Shown here piece by piece: positions 1-8,396 of a stretch of DNA of 64,000 nt. The position numbers were made by a program, and so were the translations under genes. The stretch lies in NCBI RefSeq assembly GCF_049445795.1, contig NZ_JBMSDT010000012.1:193164-257163 (forward strand). Direction: 5' to 3'. The notes beneath the pieces were generated by a model, which was not told the origin of the DNA, did not search any database, and worked only from the letters and a program-made list of their open reading frames with translations. Source of the stretch: Larkinella sp049445795. GTDB taxonomy: Bacteria; Bacteroidota; Bacteroidia; Cytophagales; Spirosomataceae. Every line of letters begins with the position of its first letter. Position 1 is the first letter of the stretch.

Positions 1-1642
1 TAAAAGAAGGGCTTAGGCTCACCCCCATTTTCAGGTAGGGCGTCAATTGGGCGTCGATATTCGTCCGCACCGTGTACCGGTCGATGCCCGAGCGTTTGAC
101 TACGCCATCCTGCTTCAGGTAATTTCCCGAAACCATGTACTGCATTTTCTCGCTTCCCCCCGACGCGCTTAGCTGGTAGCTGCTAATCGGCGCATTCTGA
201 AAAATCATGTCCTGATAATCGTAGTTCGGCAAGCTGCCCGGATTGTCGAAGTTGACACCTGCAATCTCCCCGCGCGGATACCGGTAGCGTTGTCCGGCCG
301 GACGAACGCTGTTGGGATCGTCGATTCTGGCTCCGGTGACCCGTTCGAGATAGGCATTGTTGAAGGCCTCTTTCGAAAATTCAGCAAACTGCTGCGCATT
401 CAGCATGTCCATTTTCTTGGTAATCTGCTGAATGCCGGTGTAGTAATCGAAGTTTAGCCGCGACTGGCCCGACTTCCCGCGCTTCGTCGTCACCACCACA
501 ACCCCGTTGGCCCCCCGCGATCCGTAAATAGCCGTCGCCGAGGCATCTTTCAGAATGTCAATTTTATCAATATCGTTTGGGTTCAACAGGTTAAGCCCTC
601 CTCCGTTGGCTAGCTCACCCGAGCTCAACGGCTGTCCGTCGATCACGACCAGCGGTCCGTTTCCGGCGCTGATCGACCCTAGCCCCCGGATTTTGATGGA
701 GGGACTATTGCCCGGCGCACCGGTATTTTGTTGAATCAGTACGCCCGGCAGTCGTCCGGTCAGGCCCTCTACAATGTTTGGAACCGGCTGATCTTTAATG
801 GTTTTGGTGCTGATGGACGCGATGGAACCGGTCACGTCGCGTTTTTGCTGCGTTCCGTACCCAACCACCACCACTTCGCTCAGCGTCTGGTCGGACTGTT
901 TCAGGCTCACATTCACCGTCGACTGGCTCCCCACCGGCACTTCCTGCGACAGGTAGCCGATAAAACTAAATACAAGCGTCCCGCCTTCGTTTGGAATCGT
1001 CAGGCTGTAATTACCTGAAGGATCGGTGGTCGTCCCGCGCGTGGTTCCTTTCAGGGCCACACTCACCCCCGGCAGACCATCGGCGTTTTCTTCGGCCGTC
1101 ACCCGTCCCGACACCCGGCGTTCCTGAACGGTCATTTCCGCCGTGTGTCGCATGACCAAAGCCGCCGGAAGGGCCAGGTTCATGCGATCGTCGGACAACG
1201 TCACCGACCGGGTTTGTAACGACGGGCTTTCCTGCAGGGGTGACAGGCTGTGCTGAAGCTGGCTTGTTCCGTTGTCGGCTTCAACAATCACGTAATACTG
1301 CTCATCCACTTTTCGGAACGTCAGGTTATTTGGTTTCAGGACGGCGTTCAGAACCGCTTCCCGATCAGCGAGTTCCGGCAGCGGCAACGTTACGGTTTTG
1401 TCGCGCAGGGTTTTCCGCTGAAACGTAAACCGGATGTTGTATTTCCGTTCGAGGTCCTGCAAAACAGCACTAAGCGAACGAACGGTCGGATTTGCACTCT
1501 GGAGCGGCCGAAATAAGGCATGTACAGGTTGATGCGGGTGGCGAATCGCCGACGACGCCATCATTTGGGCCTGGGCCGTGGTGGTCAGGCACCACGCGCC
1601 CAACATGGCCAGATGGATAACGAATGGTAGGGATTTATTCAT
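1..1642 (-). CDS. SusC-type TonB-dependent receptor with STN domain, partial
   Basis: This is the N-terminal part (about 547 residues) of an outer-membrane SusC/RagA-family TonB-dependent importer; the barrel runs off the left edge. Translating the minus strand from the ATG at 1640-1642 gives a signal peptide (MNKSLPFVIHLAMLGAWCL, ending near AQAQ). A secretin/TonB N-terminal (STN) domain follows at about residues 45-110. Then come a carboxypeptidase-regulatory-like domain (GRVTAEENADGLPGVSVALK), a TonB-box-like SEVVVVGYGTQ and a plug domain with ILKDASATAIYGSRGANGVV. The STN domain is the part that contacts FecR-type anti-sigma factors. The gene lies 4 bases downstream of the FecR gene, so sigma factor, FecR and receptor probably form one cell-surface signalling cassette. 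The substrate is unknown. Confidence 0.93.
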   Translation of the reverse strand, partial: MNKSLPFVIHLAMLGAWCLTTTAQAQMMASSAIRHPHQPVHALFRPLQSANPTVRSLSAVLQDLERKYNIRFTFQRKTLRDKTVTLPLPELADREAVLNAVLKPNNLTFRKVDEQYYVIVEADNGTSQLQHSLSPLQESPSLQTRSVTLSDDRMNLALPAALVMRHTAEMTVQERRVSGRVTAEENADGLPGVSVALKGTTRGTTTDPSGNYSLTIPNEGGTLVFSFIGYLSQEVPVGSQSTVNVSLKQSDQTLSEVVVVGYGTQQKRDVTGSIASISTKTIKDQPVPNIVEGLTGRLPGVLIQQNTGAPGNSPSIKIRGLGSISAGNGPLVVIDGQPLSSGELANGGGLNLLNPNDIDKIDILKDASATAIYGSRGANGVVVVTTKRGKSGQSRLNFDYYTGIQQITKKMDMLNAQQFAEFSKEAFNNAYLERVTGARIDDPNSVRPAGQRYRYPRGEIAGVNFDNPGSLPNYDYQDMIFQNAPISSYQLSASGGSEKMQYMVSGNYLKQDGVVKRSGIDRYTVRTNIDAQLTPYLKMGVSLSPSF

Positions 1643-1646
1643 GGGT

Positions 1647-2660
1647 TTAACGGGATAAAACAATCTGATTTTTCTGTTTGTGGATTTGTAAGTGGAAAGT
1701 TTCGGCCAGCAGACGCAACAGTAAATCCGGGTTGTCGGCCGGTGCCGACAGGGAGATGCGCTCGGTCAGCAGTTTTGAATCGGACACCCGAACGGTCAAA
1801 TCGTACTGGTCCTTTAACCGCTGTACAATTTCACTAACCGATTCATCATCAAACACCAGCAGGTTTTCACGCCAGGCCACGTACCGGTCGGCATTCACCC
1901 GTGTCCGGCGAACGATGGGTTGGCCATTCGTCGTTTCCACCAGATCACCCGGCTGCATCAGCAAATCGGGCTGTTTTGGCAAATCGATCTTTACCTTTCC
2001 CTCCTGCAAGACCACCTGCATGCGTGCCCGACGGGTGTTCACGTTAAAGCGCGTGCCCAATACCACCACATCGGCCGCTCCGGTATGCACAACAAACGGC
2101 ATGCGCCGACCAAGCGGTTTTTTGTTGACATCAAAAAAAGCCTCCCCTGTCAGCCGCACTTCGCGCTGGTTTTCGGTTTGCCAGTCGGCCGCCATCGTTA
2201 GTAATGAGTTGGCGTTCAGGGTCACGACGGTTCCATCAGGCAGCGTGATGGTCTGAATCTGTCCGTAAGCCGTCCGGTATTCGATGGGCGTTTCTGTGTG
2301 GGTCGAATACCACCATCCCAAACCAGCCAGCAGTACGGCGGCCACCGCTGCGGCATACCGGTAAAAAACCGGCGGAAAAACCGTGCGTCGGGGGGCCGGT
2401 TGCCGAACCTGTTGCTTCTGCCGAAGCCGTTGGAACGAGGCCGTAACGGCTGGTTCGGGAATTTCCTGCCAGGTGGCTTCCAGCCCTAACACCAGCCAGC
2501 GAGCCTGCTCAAGGGTGGGTTGTTGCCGGGGAAAAAGCGTTTTCATCGATTCCCAAAACCGATCTTGTTCGGGAGTGGGCTGCGTGACCCAGGCCCGGAA
2601 ATCCGGGTCGCGGGCGAGTTCAAGGGCGTCGAGTGTAGCGTAATAGTCCAGCGGTTTCAT
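1647..2660 (-). CDS. FecR-family anti-sigma factor
   Basis: Inner-membrane anti-sigma/sigma-activating protein of the FecR family, about 337 residues. The N-terminal cytoplasmic part should bind the ECF sigma factor encoded just upstream. One membrane helix (YAAAVAAVLLAGLGWW, near residue 105) leads to a periplasmic FecR domain (YGQIQTITLPDGTVVTLNANS, trimmed here to the core TLPDGTVVTLNANS) and a C-terminal DUF4974 domain (FDDESVSEIVQRLKDQYDL). This order is typical of Bacteroidota FecR proteins. The reading frame opens upstream at a TTG (2676-2678), but the ATG at 2658-2660 (MKPLDYYATLD) is the more likely start. It lies between the sigma gene and an STN-bearing SusC gene, so it probably relays occupancy of that receptor to the sigma factor. 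Confidence 0.93.
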   Translation of the reverse strand: MKPLDYYATLDALELARDPDFRAWVTQPTPEQDRFWESMKTLFPRQQPTLEQARWLVLGLEATWQEIPEPAVTASFQRLRQKQQVRQPAPRRTVFPPVFYRYAAAVAAVLLAGLGWWYSTHTETPIEYRTAYGQIQTITLPDGTVVTLNANSLLTMAADWQTENQREVRLTGEAFFDVNKKPLGRRMPFVVHTGAADVVVLGTRFNVNTRRARMQVVLQEGKVKIDLPKQPDLLMQPGDLVETTNGQPIVRRTRVNADRYVAWRENLLVFDDESVSEIVQRLKDQYDLTVRVSDSKLLTERISLSAPADNPDLLLRLLAETFHLQIHKQKNQIVLSR

Positions 2661-2755
2661 GCCGTGTTGGGAAGTCAATCAACGGTAAGAGTGGAAACCG
2701 GGCGTTTTGTAGTATGCCAGCAGGAAAAATTTGCAAAAAATTTCGATCTGCCGAC

Positions 2756-3373
2756 TCAAAGGTCTTTTGTCAGGCCGAAAAACCACAGCAACACCGGCCA
2801 GTTGGTTTCGAGTCGTTTTCGGAGGGCGGTCAGAGCCTGATAAAGTTGGGTTCGGGCGGTGTTGTAGGTGATGCCCATGACGGCGCAGATTTCGTCGTAG
2901 TCCAGATCGGTAAAATAGCGGAGGTACAGGATTTCCTGCTGACGGGGCGACAGGGTTTTCAGTGCTCCCTGCATCTGTTGCTGTTGTTCCCAACTTATGT
3001 TGTCTTCCACCAGCCGGTCCTCGGCCGACGGTTCGGTCGGCAACAGGCCAAACTGCTCTTCCACCTCGACGTGAGCAAACCGACGCTGCCGCTCCGTAAG
3101 CTGGCTGATCAGGCGGTTCCGAAAGGTTTTCAGCAGGTAAGACTGTACGGATTGGGGTTGAGTCAACGTCCGGCGGTAATTCCAGAGGTCAACAAATACA
3201 TCGTGAATGGCATCCTCGGCAGTGGCTGCATCCGCGCCAAACCGTCGCCCGTAGTTCATTAGGTGCCGGTAATGTGCTGAATATAAAGCCGCAAACGCCG
3301 ATTCACTTCCCTCGCGGAAAGCCTTCCAGTAGGCCAGGTCGTTGGTGGAGTCGGGTCGGGCGTTCATACGCAA
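2756..3373 (-). CDS. ECF RNA polymerase sigma factor (FecI-like)
   Basis: A 205-residue extracytoplasmic-function sigma-70 factor of the group expanded in Bacteroidota. Region 2 is visible around AEDAIHDVFVDLWNYRRTL (residues about 50-70). Region 4, with a helix-turn-helix, is near LSPRQQEILYLRYFTDLDY and EICAVMGITYNTARTQLYQA (residues about 140-180). The start ATG at 3371-3373 gives MRMNARPDSTND. It is the first gene of a minus-strand cassette with fecR and a SusC receptor. Such sigma factors usually drive their own receptor operon when the FecR partner signals that ligand is bound. A -7-like TAAGTTTG lies upstream on the same strand. Confidence 0.95.
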   Translation of the reverse strand: MRMNARPDSTNDLAYWKAFREGSESAFAALYSAHYRHLMNYGRRFGADAATAEDAIHDVFVDLWNYRRTLTQPQSVQSYLLKTFRNRLISQLTERQRRFAHVEVEEQFGLLPTEPSAEDRLVEDNISWEQQQQMQGALKTLSPRQQEILYLRYFTDLDYDEICAVMGITYNTARTQLYQALTALRKRLETNWPVLLWFFGLTKDL

Positions 3374-3406
3374 TACGGTCGTTCAACAGTAAAGGGCTCA
3401 ACCTGA

Positions 3407-3414
3407 CAAACTTA
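3407..3414 (-). promoter_or_regulatory. Putative -7 element of the sigma/fecR/SusC cassette
   Basis: Reading the minus strand, TAAGTTTG matches the Bacteroidota -7 consensus TAnnTTTG and lies 33 bases upstream of the sigma factor ATG. No good -33 TTG was found at the expected distance, so this is a partial match. Confidence 0.4.
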
Positions 3415-3497
3415 CCTGATTCCCTTAAATATTGGTATTATTTACGGAATAATTTGCGTTGGCAGTTCCCGGTATAACGCGTTATTCACGAAAACAA

Positions 3498-3505
3498 TAG
3501 CTTTG
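3498..3505 (+). promoter_or_regulatory. Putative -7 element of the MazG-like gene
   Basis: TAGCTTTG matches TAnnTTTG 21 bases before the ATG at 3527. No clear -33 element is present, so confidence is moderate. Confidence 0.4.
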
Positions 3506-3526
3506 CAGGCTTAACTTTGGAGAATA

Positions 3527-3859
3527 ATGACACTACGCGAAGCGCAGGATACCGTCGATGCCTGGATCAAAACCGTCGGCGTCCGGTATTTCAATGAACT
3601 GACGAATATGGCGATGCTGACCGAGGAGGTCGGCGAAGTAGCCCGGATCATCGCCCGGCGCTACGGCGAACAATCGGAGAAAGAGTCGGATAAAAACAAG
3701 GATTTGGGCGACGAAATGGCCGATGTGCTGTGGGTCCTGCTCTGCCTCGCCAACCAAACCGGTGTGGATCTGACGGCGGCTTTTCAGAAAAACCTGGAGA
3801 AAAAAAACGTCCGGGATGCGACGCGGCATCTGAATAATGAGAAGTTGAAGGGAGGTTGA
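3527..3859 (+). CDS. MazG-like nucleotide pyrophosphohydrolase
   Basis: A 110-residue single-domain MazG-like (all-alpha NTP-PPase) protein. These enzymes hydrolyse nucleoside triphosphates to monophosphate and pyrophosphate, usually to remove non-canonical or excess nucleotides. The metal-binding pattern of the superfamily is visible: EEVGE near residues 33-37 and DEMADVLW near residues 63-70 (EExxE ... DExxD). The length suits the short single-domain members (YpjD type) rather than the two-domain E. coli MazG. The gene stands alone on the plus strand, convergent with the M28 peptidase, with a long perfect hairpin between them. The substrate cannot be told from sequence. Confidence 0.88.
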   Translation: MTLREAQDTVDAWIKTVGVRYFNELTNMAMLTEEVGEVARIIARRYGEQSEKESDKNKDLGDEMADVLWVLLCLANQTGVDLTAAFQKNLEKKNVRDATRHLNNEKLKGG

Positions 3860-3862
3860 TTA

Positions 3863-3944
3863 TTACACAGGGTTTATCAGAGGATCGGAGGGTATCAGAG
3901 AAAACCCTAATCAACTCTGATTTCCTCTGATAAACCCTGTGTAA
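3863..3944. repeat. Long perfect hairpin, TTACACAG family copy 1
   Basis: Perfect 22-bp inverted repeat, arms 3863-3884 and 3923-3944, outer ends TTACACAG and CTGTGTAA. A smaller inner inversion (ATCAGAG/CTCTGAT) lies within the loop. It sits between convergent genes and may stop transcription from both sides. A second copy is at 53791-53864. Confidence 0.85.
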
Positions 3945-3954
3945 CCACCTAGCC

Positions 3955-5319
3955 TTAAAGTCCATAGCGATCCAGCAAATAGACCAAAGCCGCCATCGAC
4001 GCGGCTCCGAGTTCGAGTTCGCGCTTGTTGACGCCCTCGAACCGGTCGATACCCGTGTGGTGGAAATCGAAATACCGCTGTGAGTCGGGTTTAAAACCAA
4101 ACAACACCGTACCGAGCTGTGCCAGCGGCCCAATATCCGCCCCACCCGAACCAGCCCCGATCTCGTGCAGGCCGTACGGTGCCAGTAATGGTTTCCAGGC
4201 CATCGCCTTCGCCCGTTGTTCCGCTGTGCCAACGATGCCAAAACCGCGTGGTGTAAAACCGCCGTTGTCCGACTCGACGGCCGCGATATGTTTTTCGTTG
4301 TTTTTTTTGGCGTAATCCGCATAGCCGACTCCGCCCCGCAGTCCGTTTTCCTCGTTCATGAACATCACCGCCCGAATTGTCCGTTTCGGCTTGATGCCCA
4401 GGGCTTTCAGCGCGCGCAGCACTTCAATGGACTGAACGCAGCCCGCACCGTCGTCGTGGGCACCCTGTCCCAAATCCCAGGAATCGAGGTGGCCGCCGAC
4501 CACGATGATCTCATCCGGTTTTTCCGATCCTTTGATTTCGCCGACAACGTTGTAGGATTTGGCATCCGGCAGGCTTTCGCAGCTTTGTTTGAAGTAAAAG
4601 GTCAGATTCGGGTTTTCTTTCAGCGCTTTGCTAAGCCGTTCGGCGCCGTTGGTGCTGATGGCCGCAGCCGGAATCAGCGGCACGCCGGTCGCGTAACGCA
4701 TGCTGCCGGTGTGCGGATTATCGTCCATCGCCGTCGTCATGGAGCGGATGATAGCACCTACCGCCCCGAGTCGGCTGGCTTCCGAGGCTCCGTTGCCCCG
4801 CTGGTCAACCGCTCCGGCGTAGGCTTCAAACGTGTTCAGTTTGGTGGGGTCCATCGGGCGGTTAAAGAAAACAATCTTACCCTTTACTTTTTCCGCACCC
4901 AACTCCCGCAATTCCTGGAAGTTTTTGACTTCAACAACCTGCGCTTCGATGCCTTTAGACGGTGTGGCGACGGAACCGCCCAAAGCCGCAATCGGTACTG
5001 TCGTCTTTTGCTTTCCGTTCTGAATATACGCCATTTCCTTCGCCCCGCGAACCCAGTGTGGTACCATCACTTCCTGCAAAAACACCCGGTCGAAGCCTTG
5101 TTTTTCCATCAATTGCTTCGTCCAGTCGACGGCTTTCTGCGCGCCTTCCGATCCACTCAATCGGGGACCGATCTGTTGGGTCAAATACCGCAGCCATTCA
5201 TACGACGGGCTGTTGCTCAGAATTTCGTTGTAGATTTTGCGAATAGTCACCGAGTCGGCGCTCGATTGCGCCCGGGCGACCGGAGATAGAAGGCAAAAGA
5301 GAAGTAGCAGTTTTTTCAT
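3955..5319 (-). CDS. Exported M28-family metallopeptidase
   Basis: A 454-residue secreted zinc aminopeptidase/carboxypeptidase of family M28. The signal peptide is MKKLLLLFCLLSPVARAQ. A protease-associated-like insert lies around residues 110-230. The M28 zinc ligands are recognisable: GGHLDSWD, GAHDDGAGC, MNEENGLRGG, ESDNGG and the late FHHTGID. The length is typical of the exported PA-M28 peptidases of Bacteroidota. It probably trims peptides in the periplasm or at the surface. The gene follows lpd on the minus strand, but a 27-bp-arm hairpin separates them, so shared transcription is uncertain. Confidence 0.93.
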   Translation of the reverse strand: MKKLLLLFCLLSPVARAQSSADSVTIRKIYNEILSNSPSYEWLRYLTQQIGPRLSGSEGAQKAVDWTKQLMEKQGFDRVFLQEVMVPHWVRGAKEMAYIQNGKQKTTVPIAALGGSVATPSKGIEAQVVEVKNFQELRELGAEKVKGKIVFFNRPMDPTKLNTFEAYAGAVDQRGNGASEASRLGAVGAIIRSMTTAMDDNPHTGSMRYATGVPLIPAAAISTNGAERLSKALKENPNLTFYFKQSCESLPDAKSYNVVGEIKGSEKPDEIIVVGGHLDSWDLGQGAHDDGAGCVQSIEVLRALKALGIKPKRTIRAVMFMNEENGLRGGVGYADYAKKNNEKHIAAVESDNGGFTPRGFGIVGTAEQRAKAMAWKPLLAPYGLHEIGAGSGGADIGPLAQLGTVLFGFKPDSQRYFDFHHTGIDRFEGVNKRELELGAASMAALVYLLDRYGL

Positions 5320-5335
5320 CGGATGAAATTGTTAC

Positions 5336-5433
5336 ATACCCACGGACTTTAGTCCGTGTGAGCTATGATAACCTTTGAGTTGGTATCAACTACTGGATGA
5401 AATAGACTCACACGGACTAAAGTCCGTGGGTAT
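5336..5433. repeat. REP-like palindrome, ACGGACTTTAGTCCGT family copy 1
   Basis: Perfect 27-bp inverted repeat, arms 5336-5362 and 5407-5433. Each arm is itself a small palindrome with core CACGGACTTTAGTCCGTG. It lies between lpd and the M28 peptidase. Other copies are at 21901-21999 and 42910-43018. The layout (paired small palindromes in opposite orientation between genes) is that of REP/BIME elements. Confidence 0.88.
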
Positions 5434-5445
5434 ACGTGGGTACGG

Positions 5446-6846
5446 TTACATATGAATCGCCCGGTTTTCGGTCGCGGCCAGACAGGCTTCTTTGATGGCT
5501 TCCGTGTAGGTCGGGTGAGCGTGCGAAATCCGGGCGATGTCCTCGGCGGAGGCCCGGTACTCCATCGCGACCACGCACTCGGCGATCATATCAGCCGCCC
5601 GAGCACCGATGATATGCATGCCCAGAATCTCGTCGGTTTGCTTATCGGCCAGCACTTTTACCAAACCGTCCACGTCCATCGACGCCCGGGCGCGGCCCAG
5701 CGCCTTGTACGGAAACGACCCGACTTTGTATGCTTTTCCATCCTGCTTCAGTTCTTCTTCTGTGAAGCCCACACTCGCCACTTCCGGCCAGGTGTAGACC
5801 ACCCCCGGAATCAGCCGGTAATTAATGTGCGGTTTTTGTCCGGCCAGCGTTTCGGCCACGAATACGCCTTCCTCTTCGGCTTTGTGGGCCAGCATCGCCC
5901 CGCGAATGACGTCGCCGATGGCGTAGATGTTCGGCACCTTCGTTTGCAGGTGGTTGTTCACCTCAATGCGCCCCCGGTTATCGGTCGCCAAGCCGGCCGC
6001 TTCCAGGTTCAGGCCATCGGTGTACGGCCGCCGACCGACCGACACCAGGCAGTAGTCTCCTTCAAGTGCAATTTGGTCACCTTTGGGCGTATCGGCTTTC
6101 ACGACCACGCCTTCGCCGGTATTTTCGACGCTGGTTACCTTGTGGCTGAAATAGAAATCGGCCCCCAGCTTTTTAATGGCTTTTTGCAGTTCCTTGCCCA
6201 TCGTCTTGTCCATCGTCGGAATCATCGAATCCGCAAATTCCACGAACGAGACTTTCGAACCGATGCGGGCGTAAACAGAACCCAGTTCTGCACCAATAAC
6301 CCCGGCCCCGATCACGATCAGGTGTTTCGGTACTTCCTGCAAGGTCAGCGCTTCAGTGGAGGTGATGATGCGTTTTTTGTCGATCGGCATCGACGGGAAC
6401 GAGGACGGTTTTGAGCCCGTGGCAATGATGAAGTTCTTCGTCGTAAGCTGTTCTTCGCTGCCGTCGTCCTTTTTGACTTTCAGCGTATTGGCATCAACGA
6501 ACGAACCAAAGCCCTGATGAACCGTGATTTTGTTTTTCTTCATCAGGAACGAAATACCGGTCACATTGGCTTCCACAACGCCTTCCTTGCGTTTGATCAT
6601 CTGCGGCAGATCGACCTGCAGATCAGCCAGTTTGATGCCGTGTTCGGCGAAGGTATGGGCCGCGTTGTAGAAATGTTCCGAAGAATCGAGCAGGGCTTTC
6701 GACGGAATACAGCCGACATTGAGGCAGGTACCGCCCAATGTTTTGTATTTTTCCACGATGGCCGTTTTCATGCCCAGTTGAGCGCAGCGAATCGCGGCTA
6801 CGTAGCCACCCGGCCCGGAGCCGATGACGATAACGTCGTATTGCAT
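5446..6846 (-). CDS. lpd: Dihydrolipoyl dehydrogenase (E3)
   Basis: A 466-residue flavoprotein that reoxidises the dihydrolipoyl groups of 2-oxo-acid dehydrogenase complexes, passing electrons through FAD to NAD+. The N-terminal FAD motif is GSGPGGYVAAIRCAQLG. The redox disulfide lies in GGTCLNVGCIPSKALL, the NAD-binding motif is VIGAGVIGAELGSVYARIG, and the C-terminal catalytic pair is in HAHPTYTEA. The length is standard. It lies on the same strand as sucA and sucB and probably supplies E3 for the 2-oxoglutarate dehydrogenase, although two unrelated AT-rich genes lie between it and sucB. Confidence 0.97.
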   Translation of the reverse strand: MQYDVIVIGSGPGGYVAAIRCAQLGMKTAIVEKYKTLGGTCLNVGCIPSKALLDSSEHFYNAAHTFAEHGIKLADLQVDLPQMIKRKEGVVEANVTGISFLMKKNKITVHQGFGSFVDANTLKVKKDDGSEEQLTTKNFIIATGSKPSSFPSMPIDKKRIITSTEALTLQEVPKHLIVIGAGVIGAELGSVYARIGSKVSFVEFADSMIPTMDKTMGKELQKAIKKLGADFYFSHKVTSVENTGEGVVVKADTPKGDQIALEGDYCLVSVGRRPYTDGLNLEAAGLATDNRGRIEVNNHLQTKVPNIYAIGDVIRGAMLAHKAEEEGVFVAETLAGQKPHINYRLIPGVVYTWPEVASVGFTEEELKQDGKAYKVGSFPYKALGRARASMDVDGLVKVLADKQTDEILGMHIIGARAADMIAECVVAMEYRASAEDIARISHAHPTYTEAIKEACLAATENRAIHM

Positions 6847-6857
6847 AGTTATTCGAG

Positions 6858-7325
6858 TTAGCTATTGAGTAAGCGTTGTAAATGTAGGATAGCTGGAGAC
6901 TTTATATCCACCAAATAATCAATTAAGTCTTCAAATTTTTGAAGACGGGTTGTTATAATGTCGTGTAACTTATTTGCCTTATCCGGCAATCCGAATTGGC
7001 TGATTTTAACTGCGTGTTGGCTAGTAATACCGAGAATCCATTCTTCCAATCGGGGACAGACAACAATAACTTTGTTTTTCGATTGCTCGTCAACGTACAC
7101 CGCCAAGTTATATAATGATTCTTCATTCAACCGGGTTAGTGTGGTTAGATACCGGGGTTGAGTTGTATTAGGATCTTCATCAACCATACCGATTGTTGCC
7201 TCAGTTTTCGTTAACACATTGCAAACTTTGCCCTTGTCATTATGATGCTTTACGAGTCTGCGTGGAAAGCCTAAACGCCGGACTAATGCTTCATCGGGCT
7301 TACATTCCAGGAAAATTTGTCTCAT
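6858..7325 (-). CDS. Small TOPRIM-like protein paired with ATPase
   Basis: A 155-residue protein with no assigned name here. Its start overlaps the stop of the ATPase gene by 4 bases (ATGA), which indicates translational coupling. Three weak motifs suggest a compact TOPRIM-type nuclease fold: an N-terminal acidic strand LECKPDEALVRRLG (compare EGxxDexxLxxLG), then GMVDEDPN (DxD position), then VVCPRLEEWIL. If correct, this is the nuclease half of a split OLD/PARIS-like pair, in which the ATPase subunit lacks its own TOPRIM domain. It is much shorter than AriB of PARIS. Base composition is clearly more AT-rich than that of lpd and sucB on either side. The TOPRIM assignment is inference from motif spacing only. 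Confidence 0.7.
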   Translation of the reverse strand: MRQIFLECKPDEALVRRLGFPRRLVKHHNDKGKVCNVLTKTEATIGMVDEDPNTTQPRYLTTLTRLNEESLYNLAVYVDEQSKNKVIVVCPRLEEWILGITSQHAVKISQFGLPDKANKLHDIITTRLQKFEDLIDYLVDIKSPAILHLQRLLNS

Positions 7326-8314
7326 TCGGGCAATAATCTTTCCAAATTATAAAACACATCAGATCCATAATCAAACAATTCAGAAAAGCGGTTTTCTGGT
7401 AGTTGATAAACATAAGTTTTATAATCTTTCATAAAAACTACATTAATCGATAGCTCATCAATGGGTGTTTTTTCAAGTATAGATGCCCGCAAGTAGGGGT
7501 TATGAGTAGCAATAAAAAATTGGTTCGAATACTCATCTAGAGCGATCTTCTCGGCTAAATACTTGGTGTAAAAAGGAAACATCTTGGCTTCCGGTTCTTC
7601 AAGCAAAATCACAGAATCTCGATTACTTTCCAGAACCGCTGTATAGAAAATAGCCCGTTGTAGCGTATCTGATAGTAACTGATACGGATACGTATATAAA
7701 ACGCTATCTTGCTCTTTAACGAAATTGATTTCCCGGCGGGAAGCATTCAGGTTTAATTTATAACCTTTTTCTAAGAAAATACCAGCAATTATTTCCCGAA
7801 GAGCTTTGTTGGTTTGTACCACTTCAAATAGATTTTTCCCATCAGGAGGAGAAAGTGAAGACCACCCATCGCTGTTGTTTTCACCGAAAGAATAAGGAGA
7901 AAAATTATAGGGCTTATATTTATCAAACCTCCCTCTTAAGTCAAAGTCCACACCGTATGTAGTATTCCATTGAAACTTACCTTTTTCAATATTGATAAAA
8001 AAATCAAAAGATTCTTGGCTATTTTTCAGCTTAACCTTGCCGTCTTTATTTTGAATAGAGAACTCTACAGAATCACTATCAGCCTGCACCTTGATCGATT
8101 TATAAGTATCATTATCAAAAAAGATATTCTGTATATTTTCAAAGCGGATGTACGATGGCAAATCCAAATGTTCTGCAATTCCGAACAAACTCAACGCTTC
8201 CAACAAATTCGATTTTCCCGAATTTGGTTCGCCAATAAACACATTAACCCGCTTCGTCGGAAACGATAAATCAAGAATCGATTTGAAATTTTGGATGGAT
8301 ACTTGTTTTATCAC
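7322..8314 (-). CDS. SMC/ABC-type AAA ATPase (OLD/AriA-like)
   Basis: A 330-residue ATP-binding protein of the AAA_21/AAA_15 (OLD-like) type. The Walker A motif is GEPNSGKSNLLEAL (near residue 28) and Walker B is VILLEEPEAKMFP (near residue 240), followed by the switch histidine in FFIATHNPYL. There is no C-terminal TOPRIM domain, so the nuclease activity, if any, would come from the overlapping downstream gene. The start codon is GTG (8312-8314). Proteins of this kind occur in OLD nucleases, Gabija, PARIS and retron effector modules, so a defence role is likely but unproven. The pair interrupts the sucAB-lpd order and is AT-rich, both signs of transfer. Confidence 0.9.
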   Translation of the reverse strand: MIKQVSIQNFKSILDLSFPTKRVNVFIGEPNSGKSNLLEALSLFGIAEHLDLPSYIRFENIQNIFFDNDTYKSIKVQADSDSVEFSIQNKDGKVKLKNSQESFDFFINIEKGKFQWNTTYGVDFDLRGRFDKYKPYNFSPYSFGENNSDGWSSLSPPDGKNLFEVVQTNKALREIIAGIFLEKGYKLNLNASRREINFVKEQDSVLYTYPYQLLSDTLQRAIFYTAVLESNRDSVILLEEPEAKMFPFYTKYLAEKIALDEYSNQFFIATHNPYLRASILEKTPIDELSINVVFMKDYKTYVYQLPENRFSELFDYGSDVFYNLERLLPE

Positions 8315-8340
8315 GGCGTTGGTTTCCCTTTATAAAATAG

Positions 8341-8366
8341 GGAGACGCGCCGTTAGACACGTCTCC
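8341..8366 (-). terminator. Possible weak terminator after sucB
   Basis: A 7-bp stem (GGAGACG at 8341-8347, CGTCTCC at 8360-8366) lies between the sucB stop and the ATPase start. On the minus strand it is followed by CTATTTTAT, a poor U-tract. It could attenuate read-through into the ATPase pair. Confidence 0.35.
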
Positions 8367-8396
8367 TTGATTAACAATAGCACAATGAAGCGAATA

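Noticed and set aside
4216..5289. Long plus-strand reading frame opposite the M28 peptidase
   Set aside because: It is an antisense shadow: the opposite frame has signal peptide and all zinc ligands. The same applies to other long antisense frames, such as those opposite lpd, sucB and the GH106 genes.
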